Below the pieces are notes generated by a model. That model was not told the DNA's origin, made no database searches, and saw nothing but the letters and a program-made list of their open reading frames with translations. Positions 43,884 to 53,165 of a DNA stretch of 64,000 nt are shown one piece after another. The position numbers were made by a program, and so were the translations under genes. The stretch spans positions 178,668 through 242,667 of the forward strand of contig NZ_BMXF01000007.1 in the NCBI RefSeq assembly GCF_014651615.1, read 5' to 3'. The stretch's first letter is position 1. Each line of letters starts with the position of its first letter. The stretch is from Persicitalea jodogahamensis. Its GTDB lineage: Bacteria > Bacteroidota > Bacteroidia > Cytophagales > Spirosomataceae.

Positions 43884-43999
43884 CGATATTGATTTATTTT
43901 CTAAAATTTTATGAAAATTCGGCGTTTTTTGGTACGGGCTTCCAGTCCGTTCTGGCGATGTCATTCAAGAATCGGCTGGATGCTCATACTACTGCCACG

Positions 44000-45520
44000 T
44001 CACTTTATTTTAAAACCCGCCGGATTCTGAACCAATTCGCTCGTTGAAATAGCCTGGAACGGAATGGGCGCGATATACTGCGCATCGGTCGGCATCCTGA
44101 CCAGGTCCACATTTTCCTTCGGATCACGCTTGGCGGCAATTTCCGCCACCGATTCGGTTCGCACCAGGTCGAACCAGCGCTTGTATTCCCCGGCCAGTTC
44201 CCAGCCACGCTCGGCCACAATTTCCTTCGGTGTGGCCGTTGTGACATCGACTTTTGCGTTAGGCGTCAGGTACGGCAGACCCGCCGCTCTTCGCTTCACC
44301 TGATTCAGCGCCTCGACCGAAGCGGCGGTCTCGCCCACGCGGGCCTGGGCCTCGGCAAAAATCAGTAGTGCCTCGGCGTAGCGGTACAGTTCCACGGCCC
44401 GGTAGCCGACCGTCCGGTCACCACGCGTGATGTCTTCCGAAAGGGTAAACTTCTTGTACATGGGATGAGCGCGCTGCGATTTCTCCCATGGCAACGTGGC
44501 GGGGTTACGGGTCACGATGGCTCCGCTGGCTACACTCCGCTGCGGAATTTCCGTGGCAAAGGTGGCATCCTTGCGGGGGCCGGCGGGGAAATCCCGGAAA
44601 AACTGCAACTCGGGAAAGGCGTCGGAATAACCCCGCGCTTCGTGGAAACTAAATGCCGTCGGGAAACTGGACCGCAGGTCCTCGGTGGGCGAAAACTGTA
44701 CGGCAAAAATGGACTCCCGGCTGTTCTGGTTTTCCAGCCGCCACAACTGGTCGATGGGCAGGAGTTTGAAAAAATTCAAGTCGATGACCTCTTTGGCCTT
44801 CTTGGCCGCCAGCGGGTACCTGGCAGCATCCTTCACGGGCCAACCGCCCCAGGTTAGGTACAAGTCGGCCAGCAGCGTTTTGGCGGCGGCGGACGAAACC
44901 CGCCCGACGCTGGCCGTGGCACCGGGCTTGGGCAGGTTGGCCTCGGCGATCAGCAAATCGCTTTCGATCTGCTGGTAGTTTTGCAAAACCGTGGCCCGCT
45001 GCTCTTTGCCGGTCGGTGCCTCGCCGTCCAGGATTTCGGGGACGTTGCCATAGGTACGCACTAAATTGAAATAGCTCAGCGCCCGGAAAAACCGGGCCTC
45101 CGCGTCGGCCTCTTTCACAATGGCGACGGGAGCATTGGCCGTTTTCAGACCATCTATCAAGGAGTTGGAGAAATAAATGATGCGCCAGTACTGGTCCCAG
45201 GCATGGTCGAGCCACATGATGTCGGAGTTTTCGCCGCTGCCGTAGTCGAAGCGGTCAAAGACCCGCAGCGGAGCCTTGTTCCCCGCCTCCCAGGTTGTCA
45301 AGTCGTCGGCCCCGTAAGTGGCCGTGCGCAGGTAGTGCGGGTTCCGGTGGGTTTCGTACAGCTGTCGATAAATGGGTGTTAGCGCCGCCACGACATCGTT
45401 TTCCGTGCGCAGGTTCTCAATTGTCAGGATGCTGCTCATGTCCTCTTCGAGGTCGATGCAGGACTGGCTTACAAACATTGCCAAAGCCAGCAGAAAGAAT
45501 TTGTTGATATGTTTTTTCAT
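44000..45520 (-). CDS. susD: SusD/RagB-type lipoprotein (second pair of the sulfated-glycan locus)
   Basis: The 506-residue product has a lipoprotein signal (LALAMFVSQSC, Cys at about 21) and SusD marks: LTPIYRQLYETHRNPHYL, the WDQYWRIIYFSNSLIDGLK helix, FFRALSYFNLVRTYGNVPEIL, VGYRAVELYRYAEALLIFAEAQAR and WELAGEYKRWFDLVRTE. It follows its SusC partner by 131 bp. The spacer holds a purine/pyrimidine-biased repeat similar to the one in the sialic-acid SusC-SusD gap. Confidence 0.93.
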   Translation of the reverse strand: MKKHINKFFLLALAMFVSQSCIDLEEDMSSILTIENLRTENDVVAALTPIYRQLYETHRNPHYLRTATYGADDLTTWEAGNKAPLRVFDRFDYGSGENSDIMWLDHAWDQYWRIIYFSNSLIDGLKTANAPVAIVKEADAEARFFRALSYFNLVRTYGNVPEILDGEAPTGKEQRATVLQNYQQIESDLLIAEANLPKPGATASVGRVSSAAAKTLLADLYLTWGGWPVKDAARYPLAAKKAKEVIDLNFFKLLPIDQLWRLENQNSRESIFAVQFSPTEDLRSSFPTAFSFHEARGYSDAFPELQFFRDFPAGPRKDATFATEIPQRSVASGAIVTRNPATLPWEKSQRAHPMYKKFTLSEDITRGDRTVGYRAVELYRYAEALLIFAEAQARVGETAASVEALNQVKRRAAGLPYLTPNAKVDVTTATPKEIVAERGWELAGEYKRWFDLVRTESVAEIAAKRDPKENVDLVRMPTDAQYIAPIPFQAISTSELVQNPAGFKIK

Positions 45521-45611
45521 TTTGGAAAAGGTTGTTTTTGAAGGAAAAAGCAGGAAAGGGCGGGGTCGCTCGTGGATATAGGAGTAAAAAGTTTATTCGT
45601 CAAATATGGAT

Positions 45612-45646
45612 TCCTCTTATCCCTTCCTCCATCCTCCCTTCCTCCT
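45612..45646. repeat. Pyrimidine-rich repeat in the SusC-SusD spacer
   Basis: Loose 7-8 bp units of the type CCTTCCT and CCATCCT end near the SusC stop codon (45652). The complement contains GGAGGATGGAGGAA, which also occurs at about 17616-17629 in the other SusC-SusD spacer, in the opposite orientation. Confidence 0.5.
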
Positions 45647-45651
45647 ATAAG

Positions 45652-48600
45652 TTAAAACGTCACATTCACGCCCAGCGTAAAGCTTCGGTTAATGGGATAG
45701 GTGCTGTAATCGATGCCCAAATCCACGTCGGAGCCGCCCGAGGCGGTAGTTTCGGGATCAAAGCCCCGGTACTTCGTAAGAATGAACAGATTATCGGCAT
45801 TCAGGTACAGACGAAGTCGGCTGATGCCCACCTTGCGCAGCAGGTCGCCCTCGAAGCTGCGGCCAAAAGCCACGCTTTTCAGCGTCGTGTAGGAGCCGTC
45901 TTCGAGGAATTGTGAGGAAAGAAGTTCTATACTATTGCGGCTGGAAGGAATGTTCGAGGGGTTGTCGGGGGTCCAGCGGTTCAGGTAGTCGGCATGAACC
46001 GCGTGGAATTGGCCCGAACCCAGGCCCATCATGCGGCCGCGCTGGAAGTTGTAGATGTCATTACCCTGCGATCCCGTCAGCAGGAAGTTCAGATTCCACT
46101 GGCGGTAGGTCACGTCCCAATTCCAGCCCCAAGTGAAGTTGGGGTTACCGTCGCCGATGGTAGAGATATCGTCGGTCGAGATAATGCCGTCGTTGTTGAG
46201 GTCGCGGTACTTGGCGTCGCCGGGCTTACGTCCGTATTTGGCGGCTTCGTCCGCTTCGTCCAGTTGATACACCCCGTCGAAAAGATAACCCCGGAAACTG
46301 CTGATGGGCTTGCCTACCTCGACGCGCGTCGGATTAACGGGGAACGTGGTACCGATGTACTCGTTGCCCAGTTCAATTGGTTTGTCATCTACCAAAGCCA
46401 GTACCTTGTTGCGGTTACGCGATACGTTCAGGGTGGAATTGATGTTCCAATCATCGTTTTGCAATACGCGCAGTCCCAGCGAGATATCGAAGCCTTTATT
46501 TTCGACAGCGCCGATGTTGCGCGTCACGACGGTCGGCCCCACGAAGGAAGGCAACTGGGAGTTGAGCAGCAGGTCGGTGGTTTTTTTGTGGTAAAGGTCC
46601 AGCGAGAGGGTCAGCAGCGAGTTCCACAAGCCCAGGTCCACGCCCAGGTTGGTTTGCCGGGTGGTTTCCCACGTCAGATCGGGATTGGCCAGGCGGCTGG
46701 AAGGCGCCACGCCTACCGTGTTGCTGCCGCCCGTAAGGGGGTAGTTGACGTCGGGCGAGACGATGGGGATGGCCCGTGTGGCCCGCGCCCCGATGGCCTG
46801 GCTACCGATTAGCCCGTAGCTGGCCCGTACCTTGAGGTTGCTTATGGTGGAGATATTTTTGATAAAGTCTTCTTCGATCAGCCGCCACGCCACTGAACCC
46901 GATGGGAAGACGCCCCAGCGATTGCCGGGCCGGAACTTACTGGAACCGTCGGCCCGTACCGAAGCCGTAAACAGGAAGCGGTCGAACAGCGCGTAGTTCA
47001 CCCGCCCCAGAAACGATTGCAAACTCTCGTCCGACTGGTTGTTCTGTGTCCGCTGGATGGAACCCAGCGAGAGGTCGCGGTAGGCGGTCAGGTCCGAAAA
47101 GAAATTACTGGCTGTGGCCTCGAGGGATTGCCGGGTCACGAGCTGTTGTTCGTGGACGGCGTCTATTTTCAGGACGTGATTCGGGTTGCTATCGAGGGTA
47201 TAGGTCAGGCGATTGGTGTTTTGTAGTCGGGTGACACTGCTATTAAAAACCCGCGCATTGCCCACGTTATTGACAAAAAGTGGCACGTAGCTGTTGGCCT
47301 CCGACTCGAAGCGGTCGAGGCCGCCCGACACATTGAAAACGAGGTTTTTAGAAATATCGTAGTTGGCGTAGCCGCTCAGCGTCACCCGGTTGTCGTACGC
47401 ATCGCGGACATTGTTGAGCGGCCCTACCAAAGGGTTGATGCCGCCGTTGCCCACGCCGGGCTTGATGGTGTTAAAATTAAAATTGCCGTCGGCGTCGTAG
47501 GCGGGGGTGGTGGGATCCCAGGTCAGGCCACCCGAAAGGCTCACGCGGTTGCCGCTGGATTTTTCGTGGCTGAGGAAAGTATTCAGCCCCACTTTGATCT
47601 TTTTGGAAGCCTGGGCGTTAACGTTCGCCCGCAGCGTATAGCGGCGGTAGTCCTGGTCGATAATCGTACCTTCCGTGTCGTAGAGATTGCCGGAAATGAA
47701 GTAGTCCATCGCATCGGAGCCGCCACTGACCGACAACTGGAAGTTGTTGGAATGCGCGGTTTTGAAAAAGCGCTCCTGCCAGTTCTCCCCGCCCCCGTTG
47801 CGCAGGGCGTCAATTTCCTGCGGGGTATAGAATTCCTTACCCTCCGCAAAGTTCACGCCCTCGGCGAACTCGGCGGGCGTCATGAAAGGCAACTTCTGCA
47901 CCACATTGGAGATGCCGGTAAAATAGCCGAACTCCACCTTGGCGGGTCCTTTGCGGCCCTGTTTGGTGGTGATGAGGATGACGCCGTTCGCCCCGCGTGA
48001 TCCGTAGATGGCCGTCGCGGAAGCGTCTTTCAGTACTTCCATCGAGGCAATATCATTGACATTGAGCGAATTGATATCGCCCACCACCAGGCCGTCCAAC
48101 ACGTAAAGCGGGGCATTATCGCCGCTGATGGAGTTGGCCCCGCGAATTCTGATCTTGAAGCCCGCCCCCGGCGCGCCGCTGGTCTGGTTGACCTGCACCC
48201 CGGCGGCGCGGCCTTGCAGGGCCTGGTCCATGCGGGTGAGCGGCTGCTTTTCAAATTCTTTGGCCGTGACAGAAGCCAGCGAACCCGTCAGGTCTGACTT
48301 GCGGGTAGTACCGTAGCCGACTACCACCACGTCGTTCAAGGTGCGGGCGTCGGGCTCCATGCTGATGTCGAGCGTGGTGGCGTTGCCCACGCGCCTTTCG
48401 GCCATCTTGTAGCCCAGAAAGCTAAAGACCAGCGTATCGCTGGAAGCCGCCCGAATCGAGAAACTACCATCGGCCGCCGAAGTGGTACCCGTGGTACTTC
48501 CCTTGATAAAGACGTTGGCTCCCGGTACGGATTGGTCATTTTCGTCGGTGATCTTGCCAGTGATGGTTTGTTGGGCAAAACTAACCGACATACTAAATAG

Positions 48601-48657
48601 TAGGAATGCCCCCAGGAATAGGCTGTTTCGTAAAAGTTTAGGGAGTTTTTTTGGCAT
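45652..48657 (-). CDS. susC: SusC/RagA-type TonB-dependent transporter (no STN domain)
   Basis: The 1001-residue product has a signal peptide (ending SMSVSFAQ), CarboxypepD-like domain (ITGKITDENDQSVPGANVFI to DISMEPDA), TonB-box-like LNDVVVVGYGTT at about 110, plug domain (MDQALQGRAAGVQVNQT to VLKDASATAIYGSRGANGVI) and barrel ending FTLGVNVTF. It lacks the STN domain of its neighbour at 38624-42049. The same 30-bp element that precedes the sigma gene lies 81 bp before its start, so it is likely a target of that sigma factor. Confidence 0.95.
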   Translation of the reverse strand: MPKKLPKLLRNSLFLGAFLLFSMSVSFAQQTITGKITDENDQSVPGANVFIKGSTTGTTSAADGSFSIRAASSDTLVFSFLGYKMAERRVGNATTLDISMEPDARTLNDVVVVGYGTTRKSDLTGSLASVTAKEFEKQPLTRMDQALQGRAAGVQVNQTSGAPGAGFKIRIRGANSISGDNAPLYVLDGLVVGDINSLNVNDIASMEVLKDASATAIYGSRGANGVILITTKQGRKGPAKVEFGYFTGISNVVQKLPFMTPAEFAEGVNFAEGKEFYTPQEIDALRNGGGENWQERFFKTAHSNNFQLSVSGGSDAMDYFISGNLYDTEGTIIDQDYRRYTLRANVNAQASKKIKVGLNTFLSHEKSSGNRVSLSGGLTWDPTTPAYDADGNFNFNTIKPGVGNGGINPLVGPLNNVRDAYDNRVTLSGYANYDISKNLVFNVSGGLDRFESEANSYVPLFVNNVGNARVFNSSVTRLQNTNRLTYTLDSNPNHVLKIDAVHEQQLVTRQSLEATASNFFSDLTAYRDLSLGSIQRTQNNQSDESLQSFLGRVNYALFDRFLFTASVRADGSSKFRPGNRWGVFPSGSVAWRLIEEDFIKNISTISNLKVRASYGLIGSQAIGARATRAIPIVSPDVNYPLTGGSNTVGVAPSSRLANPDLTWETTRQTNLGVDLGLWNSLLTLSLDLYHKKTTDLLLNSQLPSFVGPTVVTRNIGAVENKGFDISLGLRVLQNDDWNINSTLNVSRNRNKVLALVDDKPIELGNEYIGTTFPVNPTRVEVGKPISSFRGYLFDGVYQLDEADEAAKYGRKPGDAKYRDLNNDGIISTDDISTIGDGNPNFTWGWNWDVTYRQWNLNFLLTGSQGNDIYNFQRGRMMGLGSGQFHAVHADYLNRWTPDNPSNIPSSRNSIELLSSQFLEDGSYTTLKSVAFGRSFEGDLLRKVGISRLRLYLNADNLFILTKYRGFDPETTASGGSDVDLGIDYSTYPINRSFTLGVNVTF

Positions 48658-48738
48658 AATTCAGAATGGTTTAGTGTTTTAAAAAGATGCTGGGAAGCCT
48701 ACCTTGACTCAAAAAAATGGGTGAATCCTCCTACTTAC

Positions 48739-48768
48739 TAGACACAGCCGCCCGAAAATACCCCGAGT
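48739..48768 (-). promoter_or_regulatory. Putative ECF-sigma promoter before the second SusC gene
   Basis: Matches 26 of 30 bases, with identical spacing, to 43854-43883 (ACTCGGGGTATTTTC, 4 bp, GGCTGTGTCTA on the leftward strand). All four differences fall in the spacer. Confidence 0.65.
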
Positions 48769-48909
48769 ATCACTTTTGTTTTATTTTTAAATGATTAGCT
48801 TTTTTAAAGAAAAAGCACTCCTTCGGCTCAGGGAGAAAAAGGGTCACATGTGTCTATTGAGTCGATGGATGTTTTCAAAAAACCATTACCTATCGCCCCC
48901 GATTATAAA

Positions 48910-50049
48910 ATGAGAGTCTTCCTTTTGCTCCTTTTCTTCACACCCAATGCGCTAAGCTGTTTTTCTCAATCCCTGCCCTATTCCCATAGCAAGCTAATCC
49001 GGGGCATCGAAATCGACTGGTCCACCCACCAGCGGCACGCCGTCGGCAGCGACAACTTCGCCCTGACCTGGGCCGACGACGGCCACCTTTACGGTCCCTG
49101 GGGTGACGGTGGCGGCTTCGGCGGCACTAATAGCAAGCACCGCGTTTCGCTGGGCGTCGCTCGCATCGAGGGCCCGGCCGACAACTACCGGGGCGTCAAT
49201 CGTTACGGCCACGCCGACAACTCGGAAAGTACCGCTACGATTAAGGGAAAAAGCTGGGGCATCGTCAGCGTGGCGGGAGTACTTTATATGTGGGTGCATC
49301 CCGATCAACCCGGTGGCTGGGGCAACTGGGGCGAAATCGCCAAAGAAGCGCGGCTCCACCGCTCCGATGACAAAGGCGCAAGCTGGCAAGCCGCCGACTG
49401 GGCGGTCACGAATGCAGACGGCCTGGTCGGTGGCAACATCTTACAATACGGCCGTGACTACGCCGACGCGGGGCGGCCCTCCGCGCTTAACAATTACGTG
49501 TATCACTACTTCGTAAAACCCAACGCCATCCCCGACACGGCGGGGCGGGCCAGCGAGTTGCACAAGCCGGGCCTCATTTATCTGGCGCGGGTTCCCAAAG
49601 ACCAACTCATGCAGCGCGAATCCTACGAATTCTACGCCGGAGAGCGTGGCGGTAAGGCACTTTGGACCAAAGACTTGAATAAAAAAAAGGCCGTTTTCCA
49701 AGACGAAAACGGCGTGGGAATGACCATCGGCATCAGCTACAACCCCGGCTTGAAACGCTACCTGCTCACCACCGAACACGAATTCGGCGAACGGGGCAAT
49801 TTTGGGTTGTTCGAAGGCCCGACGCCCTGGGGTCCGTGGGCGACGGTCAGCTACCTCTCGCGAGGTAAAGGAACAGAATTTGGCCACGAGCGGGCGGCAG
49901 AAGTACCTCCCAACACTTTCTACTGGACCTTTCCCACCAAATGGATGGACGCTTCGGGCCGGGAACTGACGATGACCTTCACCGGAGCCGGAAGAGGAAA
50001 GGACAACGATTCGTTCAACACTGTTAAGGTTAACCTCTTGACGAACTAA
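48910..50049 (+). CDS. Exported DUF4185-like protein, possible glycoside hydrolase
   Basis: I start at the ATG at 48910 (MRVFLLLLFFTPNALSCFSQ); the 20 codons before it look non-coding. The 379-residue product has a signal peptide and a five-bladed-propeller-like pattern: ALTWADDGHLYGPWGDGGGF, GKSWGIVSVAGVLYMWVHPD, RLHRSDDKGASW (an Asp-box-like turn), GISYNPGLKRYLLTT and LFEGPTPWGPW. This fits the DUF4185/GH-like propeller group seen in polysaccharide loci, but I cannot name a reaction. It diverges from the SusC at 45652-48657 and is followed 12 bp later by a sulfatase, probably in one operon. Confidence 0.65.
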   Translation: MRVFLLLLFFTPNALSCFSQSLPYSHSKLIRGIEIDWSTHQRHAVGSDNFALTWADDGHLYGPWGDGGGFGGTNSKHRVSLGVARIEGPADNYRGVNRYGHADNSESTATIKGKSWGIVSVAGVLYMWVHPDQPGGWGNWGEIAKEARLHRSDDKGASWQAADWAVTNADGLVGGNILQYGRDYADAGRPSALNNYVYHYFVKPNAIPDTAGRASELHKPGLIYLARVPKDQLMQRESYEFYAGERGGKALWTKDLNKKKAVFQDENGVGMTIGISYNPGLKRYLLTTEHEFGERGNFGLFEGPTPWGPWATVSYLSRGKGTEFGHERAAEVPPNTFYWTFPTKWMDASGRELTMTFTGAGRGKDNDSFNTVKVNLLTN

Positions 50050-50061
50050 AAGGTATCCGCC

Positions 50062-51474
50062 ATGAAAAAAGGGATTTTACCCGCTGTCTTGCTGTCCTTT
50101 TTACTGTTTCCGCTTTGGGCCACCAGCCAGTCAAGGCCTAATTTCGTCGTCATCCTCACCGATGACCAGCGGTTCGACGCCGTGCAGCAAAACGGTAATC
50201 CGGTTATCAGGACGCCCAATTTGGACCGCCTCATAAAACGCGGCAAGAATTTCACCAACGCCCACGTGGTATTCTCGCTATGCAGTCCCAGCCGGGCCGC
50301 CATCCTGACGGGCCGCTACGGGAGCGCCAATGGGGTGCTGGAACTCGGCAGTGAGCTAAACAAAGGGGAGCGGACCATTGCCAATTACCTGAAAGATGCC
50401 GGCTATTTCACGGGCGTATCGGGCAAATGGCACGTAGATCAGTCACCGCAGGAGCTGGGTTTTGATTTCGCCACGATTTTCCACGGCAACGGGCCCTACC
50501 ACGGGCGCAAAATCAACGACAACGGAAAAATAATCCAACCCGAAGAGCATTGCGACCTGTACTGCGCCCGGCGCTCCATTGATTTCCTGGAGATGGCCGG
50601 GCCGCGTTCGGCCGGGCCGCGTTCGGCCGGGGCTAAATCCCAACCATTTTTTCTTTTCCATAATACCCAACTCCCGCACATGGACGACCAGCATGGCTGG
50701 CCCGCCCCCGATTCGATCCGCGCCCGGTATCAGTCCTCCGCCATGCCCGTCGTCGCTAACAGAAACGATGACCTAAACGGAAAACCTGAATACCTGAAAA
50801 CCGTCCGCAACCGCACCCAGGCACTTAAATACGGCTATCCGGCCGTGGACAAAATTCAGGCGCACACCAAAGACTACTATTCAGTGATTACGGAGATGGA
50901 TGCGTTCGTGGGGAGCATTTTGCAGAAAGTGGAAGAATTGGGCATTACCGATAACACCTACATTGTCTTCATGAGCGACAATGGCTGGATGTTGGGCGAC
51001 CACGGATTCACCAGCAAGGTCCTCCCCTACCTGCCCAGCACCCACGTACCCCTGGCTATCGCCGGGCCGGGCATCGTGCCTTCGGCGAATTCGAGCCTGG
51101 CTTTAAACATCGACTTGCTGCCGACTATTCTGGATTTGGCCGGAATCAAATCGCCGACCAATGTGCACGGGGAAAGTTTGAAGGGGGTCTTAGCGGATAA
51201 AGTTAAAGGAGTCCGGGAAGCCTTTGTGTACGAAGGACTGGGCAGTTACGGCGGAGCCCAGCCCAATTTGATGGTCGTTTCAGGTGCATTTCGTTACATC
51301 GTGACCTACGAGGATGCGAAGTTGAATCAGGAGAATTTTCGGGAATTGTACGACATTCAGACTGATCCGGGAGAAATGGTGAATCTGGCAAGTGATCGAA
51401 AGTATTCTGTCCTTGTGAATAAATTGGATAGATTGATTCAAAGTCATGTAAAGCGTATCGTCTCTAGTAAATAG
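50062..51474 (+). CDS. Sulfatase (formylglycine-type) with in-frame 15-bp tandem repeat
   Basis: The 470-residue product has a signal peptide (FLLFPLWATSQ) and sulfatase marks: VVILTDDQRFDAV, the modification motif CSPSRAAILTGRY (Cys-type), SGKWHVDQSPQELGFDF and VFMSDNGWMLGDHG. The SDNGWMLGDHG form resembles iduronate-2-sulfatase-like and choline-sulfatase-like groups. Just before the core strand PFFLFHNTQLPH, two perfect copies of a 15-bp unit (50596-50625, AGPRS twice) plus a diverged third (AGAKS) enlarge a loop. It is co-directional with the DUF4185-like gene. Confidence 0.92.
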   Translation: MKKGILPAVLLSFLLFPLWATSQSRPNFVVILTDDQRFDAVQQNGNPVIRTPNLDRLIKRGKNFTNAHVVFSLCSPSRAAILTGRYGSANGVLELGSELNKGERTIANYLKDAGYFTGVSGKWHVDQSPQELGFDFATIFHGNGPYHGRKINDNGKIIQPEEHCDLYCARRSIDFLEMAGPRSAGPRSAGAKSQPFFLFHNTQLPHMDDQHGWPAPDSIRARYQSSAMPVVANRNDDLNGKPEYLKTVRNRTQALKYGYPAVDKIQAHTKDYYSVITEMDAFVGSILQKVEELGITDNTYIVFMSDNGWMLGDHGFTSKVLPYLPSTHVPLAIAGPGIVPSANSSLALNIDLLPTILDLAGIKSPTNVHGESLKGVLADKVKGVREAFVYEGLGSYGGAQPNLMVVSGAFRYIVTYEDAKLNQENFRELYDIQTDPGEMVNLASDRKYSVLVNKLDRLIQSHVKRIVSSK

Positions 51475-51627
51475 TTAGTTATATTTTTTATGGGTTCTCT
51501 TATCCAAATCAATCGATCTTCGCGAATCAATTCAATTGCCGCTTAAAATTCTCTTTCAATTTACTGTTTCACAGGTAGTTCTGAAATATATTACCCTAAA
51601 ATAGCCTTACCAAACTTCTGTAAGATC

Positions 51628-51855
51628 ATGAAAGTAAGGGACTCGATTGCATTCAGGAAAAATCCCAAAAACATGAAACTGAAAGCCAAGATTGTCGAGC
51701 CACGCTGGTCAGAAATATTTTACGAGCGGCAGCTGCTCAACGAATTGATAATTCCCGTGCAGCTATCCGTCCGAAGCAGTTGCTTTCCAGTAGAACTTGT
51801 TTTTCAAACCCCGGAGATTCGGGCGAACCGCCGCGCTGAACTCACCCTCACCTAG
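51628..51855 (+). CDS. Unidentified small protein
   Basis: A 75-codon frame from ATG at 51628 encodes a basic protein with no signal peptide (MKVRDSIAFRKNPKNMKLK and WSEIFYERQLLNELIIPVQL). The residue mix is protein-like and there is no overlapping better frame, but I recognise no family. It lies between the sulfatase and a dead resolvase and could be a remnant. Confidence 0.3.
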   Translation: MKVRDSIAFRKNPKNMKLKAKIVEPRWSEIFYERQLLNELIIPVQLSVRSSCFPVELVFQTPEIRANRRAELTLT

Positions 51856-51984
51856 CCGTACAGCGTGCGTGCTATAACTGTGCCAGAAAGCCCGCATTGA
51901 AAGAGCAAAAATCCCTCGGAATCATTGGCAGAGGGCTTAACCATAAAAGCAACCTTCTACGGCCGGGAAACCATGGAGAAAAAA

Positions 51985-52015
51985 CCGCCCGTTTTTTGAT
52001 ACGGAAAACAGGCGG
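51985..52015 (-). terminator. Hairpin with leftward T-tract
   Basis: Arms CCGCCCGTTTT (51985-51995) and AAAACAGGCGG (52005-52015) pair with one mismatch around a 9-base loop. On the leftward strand the stem is followed by a run of T (complement of the A-run at 51979-51984). Confidence 0.5.
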
Positions 52016-52125
52016 ATTGTTTAGGGGCGGGAAGATAGTAAAAACTGCCTTACCTTGCCATCTCAATAAACAATGTCTCGCGATCTGTCCTCCGGATGGG
52101 TTTCGCGCGAACAATCAACCTACCT

Positions 52126-52716
52126 ATGCCAATTGGCTGCGCTCGCGTTTCCACGCAGGACCAGCAGCTCCACCTTCAACTCGACGACCTGGACGGGCCA
52201 GATGTGAAGGGATCTTTCAGGAAAAGGTGTCCTCAGCTAAGGCGCGCCCTCAACTCTGACTGCTGGTTAACTCGGTGCGGGCAGGCGACACGGTGGTGGT
52301 GTGGAAGCTGGATCGGTTGGGACCTTCTATGAAAGAACTTATCACCCTCATCAATGAATTTCAAGATAAGGGAGTAGGTTTTCGGAGTTTGAATGACGCC
52401 ATCAATACGACTACCGCGCAGGGGCGGTTGGTCTTCAACTTGTTTACCCCACTTGCCGAGTTCGAGCGCACCGGCGCACCGCCGGGATCTTATACGGGAA
52501 CGAACCCAGGCGGGACTATCGGCAGCTCGTTCCCGGGGCCGATTGGGAGGACGCTCGAAAGGATTGAGTAAGGCAACTTTGGCCAAAGCGAAAGCTGCAA
52601 GGACACTATATGACGCGGGAGACGAGACGGCGGAAGAAATTGGCCGACTTTTGGGCATTTGTCGAGCCACAGTGTACCGGTATCTAGACTATCAGGCTGG
52701 TGATGGTGTTAAATGA
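52126..52716 (+). pseudogene. Serine recombinase (resolvase/invertase) remnant with several lesions
   Basis: From ATG at 52126 the frame reads MPIGCARVSTQDQQLHLQL, where the usual GYARVST has Cys for Tyr. Near 52190 the frame shifts to CEGIFQEKVSSAKARPQL, a TGA (52257-52259) follows, then VRAGDTVVVWKLDRLGPSMK and NEFQDKGVGFRSL. At AEFER an extra 16 bp (about 52466-52481) breaks the E-helix and frame, after which RERTQAGLSAARSRGRLGGR and a helix-turn-helix (TAEEIGRLLGICRATVYRYL) complete the protein. Three lesions make it non-functional. Confidence 0.88.
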
Positions 52717-53165
52717 GTGAGGTGAGTGATTTGTTCGCTCCTAGGGCGATTTGAAAGGCTCGCAGTCAAGTCATGACGGTTTGTGTACCTTTTTTAAATA
52801 CACCCAACGAAGTGTCTTTGGCCAAGATACGTCAGGCCGCTTTTGTGCGGTTAATTTTATAAAATTTTGCAACAAATTGAATTCCCCAACAATACCATGT
52901 TGGAAGAAGAACCCCTATTTTTTCAAGTTAAGGAAGGGACGGCCGCCGGGGAGCCGAGTTTTGTGGGCGGCGGACACTGACTTTGGCGTTTTGCAGCGAT
53001 CCTTTTTAGGAAAATCCTTACTTTTACCGCAAACATACCCCTACCTGCCGTGTTGTCTCGGCTGACATCCCTCTGGTTTGTAAAGTCTGGCAAGATGAAG
53101 CAAAAGATCCAGTTAAGTAAGTTACCTGCAGGGCTGCTGATAAGTCTGGCTTTTATTCCCCGCCC
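52717..53165. other. Intergenic leader before the signalling operon, no supported gene
   Basis: I see no gene and no strong promoter match in these 449 bp. A GC-rich block (about 52938-52975, GGCCGCCGGGG and GGGCGGCGG) could form structure. Confidence 0.4.
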
